This document shows positions 1 to 11,712 of a stretch of DNA of 64,000 nt, one piece after another. The stretch comes from Hemicordylus capensis (Eukaryota > Chordata > Lepidosauria > Squamata > Cordylidae), in assembly GCF_027244095.1 (NCBI RefSeq), contig NC_069671.1:4588001-4652000 (forward strand). Reading direction: 5' to 3'. A program made the translations under genes and the position numbers. Position 1 is the stretch's first letter; each line of letters starts with the position of its first letter. The notes beneath the pieces are model-generated. The model was given only the letters and a program-made list of their open reading frames with translations. It had not been told where the DNA came from and did not search any database.

Positions 1-780
1 ACAGAGGAGACCCTTCCCTCCCCGCTCCCCCACCCACTCCGCCGCTCTCCAGTATTTGCCAGAGGGAGCAGCCGGGGAGGGACGCCCTCACCCCAGCCCG
101 CCAGGAACCCTGTGGGCGTGGCAAGCTACTGCCAATGGAACAGAGGCTCCCTGCTTCTGTTTTCTTGCCCAGACCCCAGTTTCCGTTGCTGGAAGGCTGC
201 ACACATCTTGTCGCTGAGCACAATGACCTGGCAGTTGGGGCTCAATCTGTAGAGTGTCTCCCTCCCATTCGGTGGCCAACCCGCCCACAAGAACCCATTG
301 CATCGCCCCCTTACCAAACTCTTCCTGTTCTCTTTCTCCCAGATCTTGCCCTTCTAGAGCCATTCTTCTGCCTGTTGTTTCCTGGACATCACGAAAAATG
401 GAGAAAAGTGGTCTCTTTGGGTTATGCTAGGGTGGTGGGTGCAGCAGCCCCAGGAAGACCCATTTCACCATTTTGGGCCCGGGGCGGGGGGCAGGGGCAC
501 AAAGAAAGTTTGGATTCTGGGCTCCAAGTGACACTGAGACAAGGACCTGTCCTGATTGAGTTGACGTCTCCCTCTGTCTTCCGCAAACACAGGGAGTCTG
601 GCTAGTGGGAATGGCAACTCTAGACAGTACAAGCTGCTGGGTGTTTCCACTCTCTGGGCCCCTCTCTCGCTAACGCTTGTCTGCCGTTCACGTGCAAGAA
701 CATTTGATTGGGTGCCCCAGGCAGGTTTCCTATGCCATTATTACACAGCACAATAAGAGCCAATATTCTCTAGGTGCTGC
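1..780. other. No gene recognised
   Basis: Mixed-composition sequence with short overlapping open frames on both strands. None has a recognisable domain or splice structure, and no repeat family is clear. Confidence 0.5.
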
Positions 781-783
781 AGG

Positions 784-987
784 CAGAGGTGCATCTAGGT
801 AATTTTGGAGCCTGGACCTAAAAGCTTTTGGAGGCCCCCCTCCCCTGCAAATTAAGCATCATCATGCTTAATTAAGCATCATCAGCCGGGTGACACCACC
901 TGGGTCTACAAGAGGATTGGGGGCCCCCAGGGGCTGTGGGGGCCCCTGGACTTTGGCCCGGAAATCCAGGGGATCAGAGCACCTCTG
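784..987 (+). mobile_element. Short non-autonomous hAT-type element with target duplication
   Basis: Starts CAGAGGTGC and ends GCACCTCTG (inverted). It is flanked by GCTGCAGG (776-783) and GCTACAGG (988-995), 7 of 8 matching, the length expected of hAT. Shares terminal and GGCCCCC-rich internal sequence with 62149-62848. No coding capacity. Confidence 0.8.
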
Positions 988-1104
988 GCTACAGGAGACC
1001 CAGAGCAGAGGCTGTCCCAACCCACGGCTTACAGAGGCTGCCGAGACATGAGACAAAGCCCACTGGCGGGCATGTTCTGGGTTCTATTAAGATTGGACCA
1101 GCCC

Positions 1105-1555
1105 CCCCCCCATATGGAGCTAGGTTTAGTGTGGGTTGCCACTGTGATTGTGTGAACCCGTGCCAAGGTGAACCCCTACTAACTGGGCAAAGAGGCACTT
1201 TTTAAACATGGCAATTCTCTTTACTTAGCAGCGGGAGAGTAACTGGCCCTACCCACCCCCAGAACAGCATCCCTCCAGTGACTGTTGCTGGCGTCTATCT
1301 TATGTTCCTTTTTAGATTGTGAGCCCTTTGGGGACAGGGAGCCAACTTATTTATTTATTTATTATTTATCTGTATAGACCACTTTGGAAACTTTTGTTGA
1401 AAAGCAGTGTATAAGTATTTTGTTGTTGTTGTTGTTGTGAGATATGCCGATTCATCTTAGGCCATAAGCCACCATGGCATGGGTTCACACAATCACGCTC
1501 ATGTTGGTCACCCACATTAACCCTAGATTTGAACTCTTGTGTGAATCAGGCCAGT
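1105..1555. mobile_element. Palindromic MITE split by a later LINE-tail insertion
   Basis: The left arm (1110-1165, GTGATTGTGTGAACCC) and right arm (1468-1550, GGGTTCACACAATCACG) are inverted copies. A LINE-tail repeat (1166-1440) separates them. The intact relative is at 58908-59103. Confidence 0.65.
1166..1440 (+). repeat. L2/CR1-like LINE tail, (TTG)n end
   Basis: Carries the block seen many times here: AACTGGGCAAAGAGGCAC, then AGATTGTGAGCCCTTTGGGG, then GTTGAAAAGCAGTG and a TTG microsatellite. Other plus copies: 29560-29690, 33700-33850, 35216-35465, 45178-45350, 48238-48510, 51177-51425, 56350-56510. Minus copies: 11600-11860, 28140-28325, 29165-29405, 44700-44875. Confidence 0.7.
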
Positions 1556-2229
1556 ATAAAGGCAGCTCCATCTGCTCCTACGTCCGTTGCAGGAGCTCAG
1601 CTTCACCCATCCCTGCACCGTCCTGCAGCTGTGTAACCTGTTTGCAGGTGCGCAACACTCTTGCGCAAGCAGAGTGATACTCTGAACAACAACCACTGAG
1701 ATTAGACTCCTGCATCGGATCCCCACATGAAATGGGACATATCGGTTTTTGGTTTTAAGAGGAGCATACACACTGCCACCCACCTGCTCCTGTGCCACAG
1801 AAGGCTTAAAACCCTGAAGAAGCTACCAAGTCCAGCTCTTCAGTAGCCCTGCTTGGCAATGCCAAATGGCCCCTTTGCTCTTACTGTATGTGCCTTTAGC
1901 TGCCCTCTGTGCCCAGAGGAACCTTGCCAAATGCACAGCGGCTTGCCATGCATCAGAGCACAAACAGCTTCCCCGTGCAGCTCTTTCAGGCACGGTTTGT
2001 CAGCGTGGGGGCCACAGGGAAGGGGGCTGCACCAATTAACTTGTGTGAGTGACACACACGCACAGATGTACCCCAGAAACTGAACTATCCCAGGCAGGCA
2101 GCTACCTGTCCCCTCCCCTATAAGTTGGAGCCAGTCTTTTCCAATTAAAATAGTGGGATCAGGCTGCCCCACGCTGTAGCTGACCCCGTCCCTGACCCCA
2201 TTGCCTGGAGAGGTCTGCCTCTACCAAAG

Positions 2230-2502
2230 AGAAGGAAAATGACCAAGGGTGCATATCATGATGTGCCATGATTGTAGTGGCAGATTCGTGTCTCAGGAAG
2301 CTCCCACCACCGAGATACACAAATCCGCCACCACAATCATGGCACGCTTCCCGAGATACGCGAATGAGATACGCTCGAGAGATACGATACGTGCGAGATA
2401 CGCTCGAGAGATACGATACGTGCGAGATACGCTCGAGAGATACACGAATCCGCTGCTACAATTGTGGCACGTCACAATGAGCACCCTTGGTCATTCTCCT
2501 TC
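2230..2502. mobile_element. Foldback element with internal 29-bp tandem repeats
   Basis: Outer inverted arms of about 63 bp (2230-2294 and 2432-2502) share AATGACCAAGGGTGC and AGATTCGTGT-like blocks. A third inverted copy of the inner arm lies at 2314-2346. The centre holds 2.5 copies of a 29-bp unit beginning GAGATACGCTCGAGAGATAC (2366-2438). No coding capacity. I do not recognise the family. Confidence 0.7.
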
Positions 2503-3009
2503 TCTTTAGCACCTGTGGCACGTCACGGCTGCATTTTTGGGGACAGGAACACAAAGGCCTCTTGCTTTCCACGGCTCTCATTATATAGATGTCTCATCAC
2601 AACTGCCGCCGCTTTGCAACTCCGCTTTAAGGATGGGGGGCAGCTGGGGTGGATTGTCTGTACATACTTGTGCCGTCGTCGGTGAGTTCCAGGAGTGCCG
2701 TGCGCCCAGCGCCCAGCTGTTTTGCCCCGCGTCCCGCCTGGCGCTTGCCCCCTCCTGCCTCACCACTTGTAGCCGGCCGCGCCCGTCGGCCTCCTTACTA
2801 ACAGTGTACTTCCACTCTGTGCAACGGCTTGTGGCAAAGGAGCTGCTCTAGTGATAAAGATTTGTCTTTCCTTGGCTTGGCGTCCCTGTGGTCTTGGTGC
2901 ACGCCTGCTTGCCTCGCTCAGACAGGCCACGGAGAAGACGGAGGGCTTACACAGCATCACTTTATTGTCATTTCACATCCAAAGCAGTTGATGGAAGCAC
3001 TGCCTTAGA

Positions 3010-3590
3010 GACAGGCAACCGAGCGGATCGGGGCCTGGAGCAGCTTCCTTATGAGGCTAGGCTACAGCATCAGGGGCTTTTTAGTTTGGAAACTGAGGCG
3101 ACTAAGGGGAGACAAGCTATGCACGGAGGTGTGTTGAGCTATGCGTGGAGTAGAGAGAGTGGACAGAGAGAAATTTTCCTCCCTCTATCCCAACACTAGA
3201 ACCAGGGGTGACCCCATCAAACTGAAGGCCAGGAAATCTAGGACCGACAAGAGGAAGTACTTTTTCACACAGTGCATAATTAATCTATGGAATTCTCTGC
3301 CACAGAGTGTGATGATGACCACTAGCTTGGATGGTTTTAAAAGAGACAAATTCATAGAGGACAGGTCTATCAATGGCTACTAGTCGGGTGACTATGGGCC
3401 ACTTCCAGCCTCAGAGATGCCTCTCAATCCCAGTTGCAGGGGAGCAACAACAAGAGAGAGGGCATGCCCTCACCTCTTGCCTCTGGGCTTCCCAGAGGTA
3501 TCTGGTAGGTCTCTGTGTGAAATGGGATGCTGGACTGGATAGGTCTTGGGCCTAGTCCAGCAGGGCTGTTCCTATGTTCTTAACCCAACA
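3010..3590 (+). mobile_element. CR1 LINE, 3' end with ORF2 C-terminus
   Basis: Encodes the CR1 reverse-transcriptase tail (RGDPIKLKARKSRTDKRKYF, then IINLWNSLPQSV), followed by the typical 3' UTR ending in GTCCAGCAGGGCTGTTCC and TATGTTCTTA. 5'-truncated, as is normal for LINE copies. Confidence 0.88.
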
Positions 3591-3649
3591 CCATAAAAAT
3601 AATCTGTTAAAAAAACAACAACTTAGTAGCATAGAAAAACTGACCAGGA

Positions 3650-4120
3650 GAAACAAAAAATGGAGCTGGGTCTCACAATCAGTGAGACCCGGTTTAGCAC
3701 GGTGAGCGGGGGGTGGGGGGAGCCCTGGGCGGCCGTATCGACCACCCACACGATTGCTGGCTCCATGACGGAGCCAGTAGGGGCTGTGGAGCTCGGGGGC
3801 CGCATGGCCCTCGGAAGCTCCAGTATGCCCTGTGCAAGCGCGCAGGGCATACTGGGGAGACCCCCTGAGCCGGGAGGCGGCTTTTCACGATTGAGAAACC
3901 CGGGTTTGGGAAGCGCCGCGGCTACTCGCGATCGGGAAGCCCGGGTTTGTGGAGCGCTCGCTCCGCAAATCCGGACTTCAGGGAGGGCTACTAAAGCGGG
4001 CTAGCCACTCATAAACCACCGGGCTTGCCTGCGAGCCCGGTAGTTTACACAATCAGGTAAAATCAGGCTAGGCTCCCCTAGCCCGATTTTGCCTGGTGAG
4101 AATAGCCCCAGGGTCTTGCA
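3650..4120. repeat. GC-rich hairpin repeat
   Basis: Contains CTGGCTCCATGACGGAGCCAG (3759-3779), a near-perfect palindrome shared with 43820-43845, and the stem AAACCACCGGGCT / AGCCCGGTAGTTT near 4013-4048. Probably a DNA transposon remnant; family unknown. Confidence 0.5.
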
Positions 4121-4384
4121 AGAAAAACCAACCCTCTGCCCCAAAAACCTCTGCAAGGAACCATTCAAACAGACAGGAAGGGAGGGAAGGTGGGTAGATT
4201 TGGGATCTACTGGTTTAGGGGCTGCCAATCTTGGGTCCCCAGATCTGACCCCCATGTCCTGCTTCCTATGGTGACCAATCAGGTTTTTATTTATTTATTT
4301 AGTACATTAATACACCACCAATTACTAGCTCTCAATGCTGTTTACAAAAAGATACCTCCAAGAAGCTCACATTAAAGGTGATGA

Positions 4385-4675
4385 TGTAGACAACGTAGTC
4401 GTTCACATGTCCGGGCAGGCGGCCAGGCTGGTTTAACTAACCTTCGCCCCAGTTAACTGCTGCCAGTTTCTGAGAGTGTGGCCCACTAAATATACTCAAC
4501 ATAGCCCCAGTGAACACATGATCCCAGAGTCTGGGGTAAGGGCCAGGCTAAAAGCGGGGCTAGGTGGTGCTACCCCTCTAGGATCAGGTCTGATCCTGGC
4601 TGTTCTCCCTCGCTACCTAACCCAGGCTGGGTTTTCCTAGCCTGAGTTAGGCTGTGTGTGAGAACAGCCTCAGTT
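4385..4675. repeat. Transposon-like repeat ending GTGAGAACAGCCTCA
   Basis: Ends in TGTGTGAGAACAGCCTCA. Similar ends occur at 4098-4112, 7478-7492 and 43470-43486, suggesting one DNA-transposon family with several GC-rich members. Confidence 0.4.
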
Positions 4676-4764
4676 TTTCTGCCACTGTTACCCTAAAGCA
4701 AGTGGCATTTGGAGGTATACTGACCCTGAGCATAGAGGTTCTATTTGGCTATAAGTTGACAGCC

Positions 4765-4935
4765 ATTGATAAGCCTCTGCTCCTCCATGAATTGGTCTAA
4801 TACCCTTTTAAAGCCACACTAGTGGCCATCAGCACATTTTTTTGTGACAGCAAATTCCATAAATTAATGTTGCACTGGGAAATCTGACACATCCCTACTT
4901 GAACCGTTTTCGGGGACAAGCATGAAGTGTCTCCA
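4765..4935 (-). mobile_element. CR1-like LINE fragment
   Basis: Antisense match to the CR1 3' coding end and UTR (TCCATGAATTGGTCTAATAC and ACAGCAAATTCCATAAATT). Old and diverged. Confidence 0.6.
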
Positions 4936-5235
4936 CTTTAAATGCATGGTTGTTGTTTTTTAAGGAAAAACAAAAAAAAGGTGTGCCTCAGCAGTCAGAT
5001 GTTTGGAAAATGCTGTGTTAAAAGCCGAAACAGAATTAGCATTATAACAAACTAAAGATACGAAAAGAACTGCAGGGCCTACAGCCACTTTCCTTGAGTG
5101 TCCGTGGAAGTAGGTGGAGGAGTCCGTTCGCATTAGATGAGAAACCACAGAAAAGGAGACCAGAGATTCCATTGGGCCATCTAGAGTTCAGCATCTTCTC
5201 AGGAAACCTGCAGAAAAGAATATATACTCTAGGTC

Positions 5236-5420
5236 TGTACATGATCACAAATTCCGGGTCAGATCCAAATCCAATCCGATACTGTAGGTATCGGTTTCGG
5301 GTCCTTTGGAACCTTCAGAATTCCAGCCTTAGATTCAGTATTGGATTTCCTCCTGGAAAAATGGTAATTTTTGTCGAAAAACTTCATAGAAGTCTATGGA
5401 GAAATATTTTTTGGTTTTTT
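5236..5420. repeat. Diverged hAT-like repeat (TAGGTCTGTACATG end)
   Basis: Begins TAGGTCTGTACATGATC, like the TAGGGATGTGCA ends of the hAT elements at 53981 and 57668. The right end was not located. Confidence 0.4.
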
Positions 5421-5902
5421 TAAGCCTAGACAAGCCTGAAAGTCAGCAAAGAAGTAGGTGAGGATGTCAGGACTCCATGCATTTAAAGTGAAATCTGACC
5501 ATCCATTGTTTTTAAATTAATTTGTTTAAAAGTAACCCAGAAATTGTACTCGCATCTGAAAACTGGGGAAGAAAAGGGATGTAACATCTGAGAACCACAG
5601 GGGAAGTGATGACACCCGAGTTTTTAAATGTCTGAGTAAATCGGCTAAATAAATAAAGAAGTGCATGGGCAGATGATGGAGCAGATAAGCACACAGATGG
5701 CAGAAAATGGATCCCTGCCCGCCCCGTCAGCCGCCATCCGGGGCAGGTGTGGGTGGGATACAGACTCAGTTTTGTATCCCTGCCACCATTCAGAGCTCCA
5801 GAATGCCCATAGTTTCCCCAAAATATACAGATAATACAGCGATGCCTCTCTTGACCACTGTAAAAAACACACACACACACACACACAAAACCACTTTCTC
5901 AC

Positions 5903-8900
5903 CAGAGCATATCCGCACCTTTGATTGGTCCATTCTGAACAGGCGACTGGTTCGGTCGTGTTTGATCTGAAGGCCCGGAAGAGCTTCCTGGAGAGCATCA
6001 CAGAGTGTGGCAAAATCCTGCTTCACGAAAATGTCCTGAAAAGTGGGACGGGGGGGGGGAATTACGCATGCACATCAGGCTTCTCGAGAGAGCGGAGACA
6101 CTTTCGGGCAGCGTTGCTTCTCCCGACTCCTTCAGCCACCCAACTGTCTCCAAGACAGTGAAACACAAACTAACCTCAATACGGAGAAGAAATATTATTA
6201 TTATTATTATTATTATTTTTACATTTATATCCCACTCTTCCTCCAAGGAGCCCAGAGCGGTGTACTACATACTTGAGTTTCTCTTTCACAACAACCCTGT
6301 GAAGTAGGCTAGGCGGAGAGAGAAGTGACTGGCCCAGAGACACCCAGCTAGTGTCATGGCTGAATGGGGATTTGAACTCGGGTCTCCCCGGTCCTAGTCC
6401 AGCACTCTAACCAACACCATGCTGGCTCTCTTAACTGCAGGGGAGTGATACAGTCATCAGCCTTGGATCCCCAGATGCAGCTGGACTACAAATCCCATCA
6501 GCCAGCTACAAGGGCCAACGGGAGTGGATGCTGGGAGCTGTTGTTCAGAAACCCTGCATTAATCCAAGCTGACCAGCCAGGGCAGGCCCTTTCCCACTGG
6601 TGCAGAGCAGAGCTTCAACAGTAATGGCAGGCTTAGTTACTGAGGAATGCCCGAATCTAGAACAGGCCTGCTCAACTTAGGGACTGTTTTTGGACTGCCA
6701 CTCCCATAATCCCCAGCCACAGTGGCCAATAGCCAGGGATTATGGGAGTTGTAGGCCAACATCTGCCTACAACAGAAGTTGAGCTCTGTATTATTCTTGT
6801 GATATCCTGGAGAGCTCTTGTCTGTCGGTGCGGACAATACTCAGTTAGCTGGACCAAGGGTCTGACTCGGTAGAAGGCGGCTTCCTCTCACTCGTCCTTT
6901 CAGCCTTCTGTTCCCAAGGCAAATGCCTCCGAGAAGCTCGCAAGCAAGGAGTGAGGGAAACAGCCTTCCCCCGGGGGCAGTCTCGGGCTCTCAGAGGTAG
7001 ACTGCTCCTGTATATGGAAGCTCCATTTCGCACCCCAGCGGAAGAGGCGTGGCTGGATGCTCCTCTCCAAACCGAGCCTGAGGTGAGGGAAGTGACTTCT
7101 ACAGGTTAGTTAAGTCTGTTAAGTATTACGTCCAGCCTAGATTGGGCTGCTTGTGCGCGTGCCGGGATCGAGCCCGATTCCGGTGCTTCCCTCACAGGCA
7201 GCGCGGGTTTTTACCACGGCCTTTAGCCAGGGTTGAAGGGCGCGAACGTGCCTTCAACCCCAGGGCCGTGTGTGTGCTTGGGCTGTGGGCAGCCCAAGCG
7301 CACACAGAGTTGGGCCTCTAGAAAGCCCGGCTCACGGGGAGATTCCCCCAATGCACCTCACACATCATCACACAGTGCATTGTGGGATATCTGGAGGCCA
7401 GGACGCATTGTCCCAGCCTTGGGAGATCCGCATCCGCTCCCCACACACACACCGCCCTCTCCCCCACAAGATCAGTCATGAGAATAGCCTTACTGTGTAA
7501 ATAAGAAAAAGCTGTGAGCAGACTCTCAGCTACAGCACTGTTCTCCATTATACGTAAGAACAGCCCTGCTGGATCAGGCCCAAGGAAGCCCATCTAGTCC
7601 AGCATCTTGTTTCCCACAGTGGCCCACCAGATGCCTCTAGGAAGCCCACAGGCAAGAGGTGAGAACATGCCCTCTCTCCTGCTGTTGCTCCCCTGCAACT
7701 GGGATTGAGAGGCATCGTGCCTCTGAGGCTGGAGGTGGCCTATAGCCACCAGACCAGTAGCCACAGATAGAGCCGTCCTCCATGAACTTATCTATAACAG
7801 AGCCTTTAGCCCTCCTATCTCGACTGCCAGTCCCACATGGCCTGTTCCCTCTCAGACATCCCGCCCTGCTTCCCACCAATGAACACCTACGGAGAGATCC
7901 AGAACTTCTAAGACGGTGCCAGAATTGGCCTGGATAGCTTTGAGGATCCCCACGCAGCCTTCGCTCTGAATGGGGTTCCTGGACACCTGCAGAGAAGAGA
8001 ACAGAAACAAACAAACATTTAGAAAACATTTAGAAAACAGAAACATTTTACACACACACACACACATACACACACACACAGAGCATCGGGGTCTGGCCTC
8101 CTCCAGAAAGCTACTCACGCTGAGGCTCTTCAGAGTCTGGTTTTCTTTCAGGCCCAAAGCAAGGTGGAGAGCTCCTTCCAGCGAAATGCGGTTGTTGCTG
8201 AGGACAAGGGAGACGAGAGAACCACTCAAGCCCTTCGCTGCCTCCGATTCACCGAATCGAAGAGGCTAGGCAGACAAGGCTGTGGGGGAGAATCCCAGGC
8301 AAGAAGATGCTGGCCACGAAAGCCCAGGCCAGAAGTGGCCAAGCAGAGGCTCTCCAGCCCTGGCTGGACCACAACTCCCATCATCCCCCGCCACAATGGC
8401 CACTGTGGAGGGGGATGACGGGAATTGTAGTCCAACATCATCTTGGGATCCAAGATTGAGGACCCCACTGCTTCTCCACAACCCGCCATCTACAGTATGG
8501 AGATAGTGACAGACGCATTCAAGACCAGGCTGAATGAGGAGGCCGGGGGAGAACTGTGGTCAGAGAGGGCTACATGAACACCAAGCCTCATTACCTGACA
8601 TGGAGTTCCTCTAATACGTTGTTGGCTTTCAGGGCCTCTCCCAGGGCAGCCGCCCCACTGTTGCCAAAGCCGTTGTAGGAAAGATCCAGCACCCGCAGGA
8701 AGAAGTTCGCCTGGAGGGGCCGAGAGAGAGAGAGAGAGAGGCAGCCTTGGGAGAGAACTCGGAGGCCCTGTGGCCATACCAGGCATGGAGGAAGAGCTGG
8801 TCTTGTGGTAGCCAGCATGACTTGTCCCCTTAGCTAAGCAGGGTCCGCCCTGGTTGCATATGGATGGGAGACTAGAAGTGTGAGCACTGGAAGATCTTCC

Positions 8901-11660
8901 CCTTCTTAGGGGATGGAGCCGGTCTGGGAAGAGCATCTAGGTTCCCAGTTCCTCCCCTATGATCTCCAAGATAGGGCTGAGAGAGATTCCTGCCTGCGAT
9001 CTTGGAGAAGCCACTGCCAGTCTGGGTAGACAATACTGAGCTAGACAGACCAATCTCGCTCAGTATTGAGCTAGACTGGAGGAGGAGAGGGCTATCAACG
9101 GCTACTAGTCGGAGGGCTGTGGGCCACCTCCAGCCTCAAAGGCCAGATGCCTCTGAGTACCAGTTGCAGGGGACCTGAGTACCAGTTGCACACGCAACAT
9201 TGTACAGTATTTAGCGGGATGAAAATCTGGGAAAGAACGCAGCAGCTCCGACTTACCCCCAACCCTTTGGCGACAGCAACTGCTCCATGGCCCCGGAAGT
9301 AATTCCAGCTGAGGTTGAGCTTCCTCACGCCAGCGTTTTCTGCAATTGCTGACCCAAGAACTTCACCTGGTTAAATATAGGCAGGGTCAAAACAAAAAAC
9401 AAAACAACGGCAGCAGAATACAGGGAATTAAGGAGGGGCTTGGGGTGATTTGGGGGGCAGGGGAAAGACGCCTTGCTAAGAGTGTCAGAAACAATGAAGA
9501 GACCCCTTTGGATTTCCCCCAAAGTGTCCCCCATCTGAGAATGCCTCGCGTTGCAGCAACAGGATTAGCCTTTTTCAGCCTCCGAGCTCAAAACACGCTT
9601 GAGATTTCTCCCCACAGAGCTGGAAGGGGAAAGCATGAGGATTAAGAGAGCTGCGAGAGAGAGGGAAAGTGCGCTGTGCGAATGTGTGCGTGGCGCAAAT
9701 GCCTCGAGCCAATTCCCGCAAGGGAGCTCGCCCAGAAAGGTTCCGCTTTCTGCTCCCCGGGAACGAGGCCCCGTGAAGAGGGAGGGCAGGAGCGCAGCAG
9801 AACTGCCAGGATTGGGGGAGGACCTTGTATTTGCACCTCCAGCATCGAGGCGTCTGGGATCAGGGCTGGCTGCTCCAGTCACACGCACTTCTTATATTGC
9901 TGCTGCCTGATATAGGAGTTCCGCACATTCGGGGAAACACAACAGTGGGGATTCGAACCGGCAACCTCTTGCTCCCTAGGCAAGTCACTTCCCTGCTGTG
10001 CCATTAGGTGGCCTCAGTAGTATTAGTAGTATACCGCTTTTCATTTTTAAAAAATCCCAAAGCGGGTTACCCACTTTATGTGGGTTTGGATTGTCCTCTC
10101 AAAAGGCGTGAGATCGTTTCAATCCACCCAAGGGCTGCTGTGATAAAGGAAGCAGGAAATGGCTCCAAAACCCCCATATTTTGGAAATATAAAACATGAG
10201 AGTTGTTCAGACTAAAGTATTGATGTGTAGCCCCATTGCAATAGCAGGCATCAGTGAGTTGTGACCCTTTCAGTGGGACTAAAGGTAAAGTGTGCCGTCG
10301 AGTCGGTGTCGACTCCTGGCGACCACAGAGCCCTGTGGTTGTCTTTGGTAGAATACAGGAGGGGTTGACCATGGCCTCCTCCCGTGCAGTATGAGATGAT
10401 GCCTTTCAGCATCTTCCTAGATCGCTACTGCCCGATAGAGGCATTTCCCATAGTCTGGGAAACATACCAGTGGGGATTCGAACCGGCAACCTCTTGCTCC
10501 CTAGGCAAGTTCTGCGCCATTAGGTGGCTTACATCTTTGCAGCCCATCACTCAAACAAAATACCTGCCAGCTCGCCAAGCATGTTGTGACTCAGATCAAG
10601 GGACTCCACTTTCTTGTTGGTCACGAAAGCATCTGCCAGGTATTTGGCCGCATGGTCGTTCAGTTCGTTTCCAGAAAGTTTCACCGTCACCAGAGTTGTG
10701 TTCTCCCGAAGCATGGCAGACAAAGCCTTTGCCCCTTTCCCTCCTACTCTGTTCTCCGATAAATCCACATCTGGGAGAGAAGAAGACCACAAGCTCTGAA
10801 ACCCTCACAAGAAGGTCTCCACTCCACGCTCCTCACAACCAGGTGCCAGATCCCATGACCTTCAGGTTTCCTTGCCCTTCATTTAACCCAGAGGGGTCTC
10901 AACCTTGGGTCCCCAGATATTGTTGGTCTACATGGCCATGATGGCTGGCGGTGATGAGAGCTGCAACTCCTACAACATCCAGGGGCACAAGGTTGAGAAT
11001 CCCTGGGCTAACGCCCTTGAGCAGAGATTGAAGCAGGACAAAAGCCCAATCCAGACATTATGACCACCCCCACCACCCAAGTTCCCTCTAACAGGGAATC
11101 CCAGATTTTGTAGACTACAACTCCCAGAATCCCTAAGCACAAGCCATTGCAGCTGGGGATTGTGGGAGTTGTAGTCAGCAACATCTGGGAATCCCTGTTA
11201 GAGGGAACACGACCCCTCTCCTACTTGAGCAGGTGAAAACAGTCATCAGACTGTTAATGGGCACCAAGCACCAGACTGACCTAGGCAGGGTTCCATCCTT
11301 CCTGTCCTCGGAAAGGCTCAGATACTCTGCCTCCCCTGCTGCGTACCTATCACAGCTAGAAATCCCAAGCCACGGGAGGGATTATACCCTCGCCCGTTGC
11401 CAGCCCTTCCCTCTGCCATACTGGAAGGCAAGTACAGAAAGATCTCAATTGCTGAGAGACTTCATCCCTATGACACTGCTGCCCAATATGGGTGTCTTCC
11501 ATAATCTGGGAAACATACCAGCGGGGATTCGAACAGGCAACCTCTTGCTCTCTAGGCAAGTAACTTCCCCGCTGCGCTTCTACTTTTATGAACAGCTATA
11601 TACCCCTTCTCAATAAAAATTCCCAAAACGTTTTACATAGATAAATTTGGATGGGTGGCT

Positions 11661-11712
<52 letters not shown>

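Noticed and set aside
2560-2860. Possible exon in a GC-rich patch left of LRRC74B
   Set aside because: No phase-compatible splice sites or LRRC74B-like C-terminal sequence found.
8790-8900. 5S rRNA gene
   Set aside because: Only the internal-promoter part matches; it is joined to a SINE body and dispersed in many copies.
9905-10016. tRNA-like box A/B sequences (several places)
   Set aside because: They are SINE heads followed by SINE bodies, not tRNA genes.
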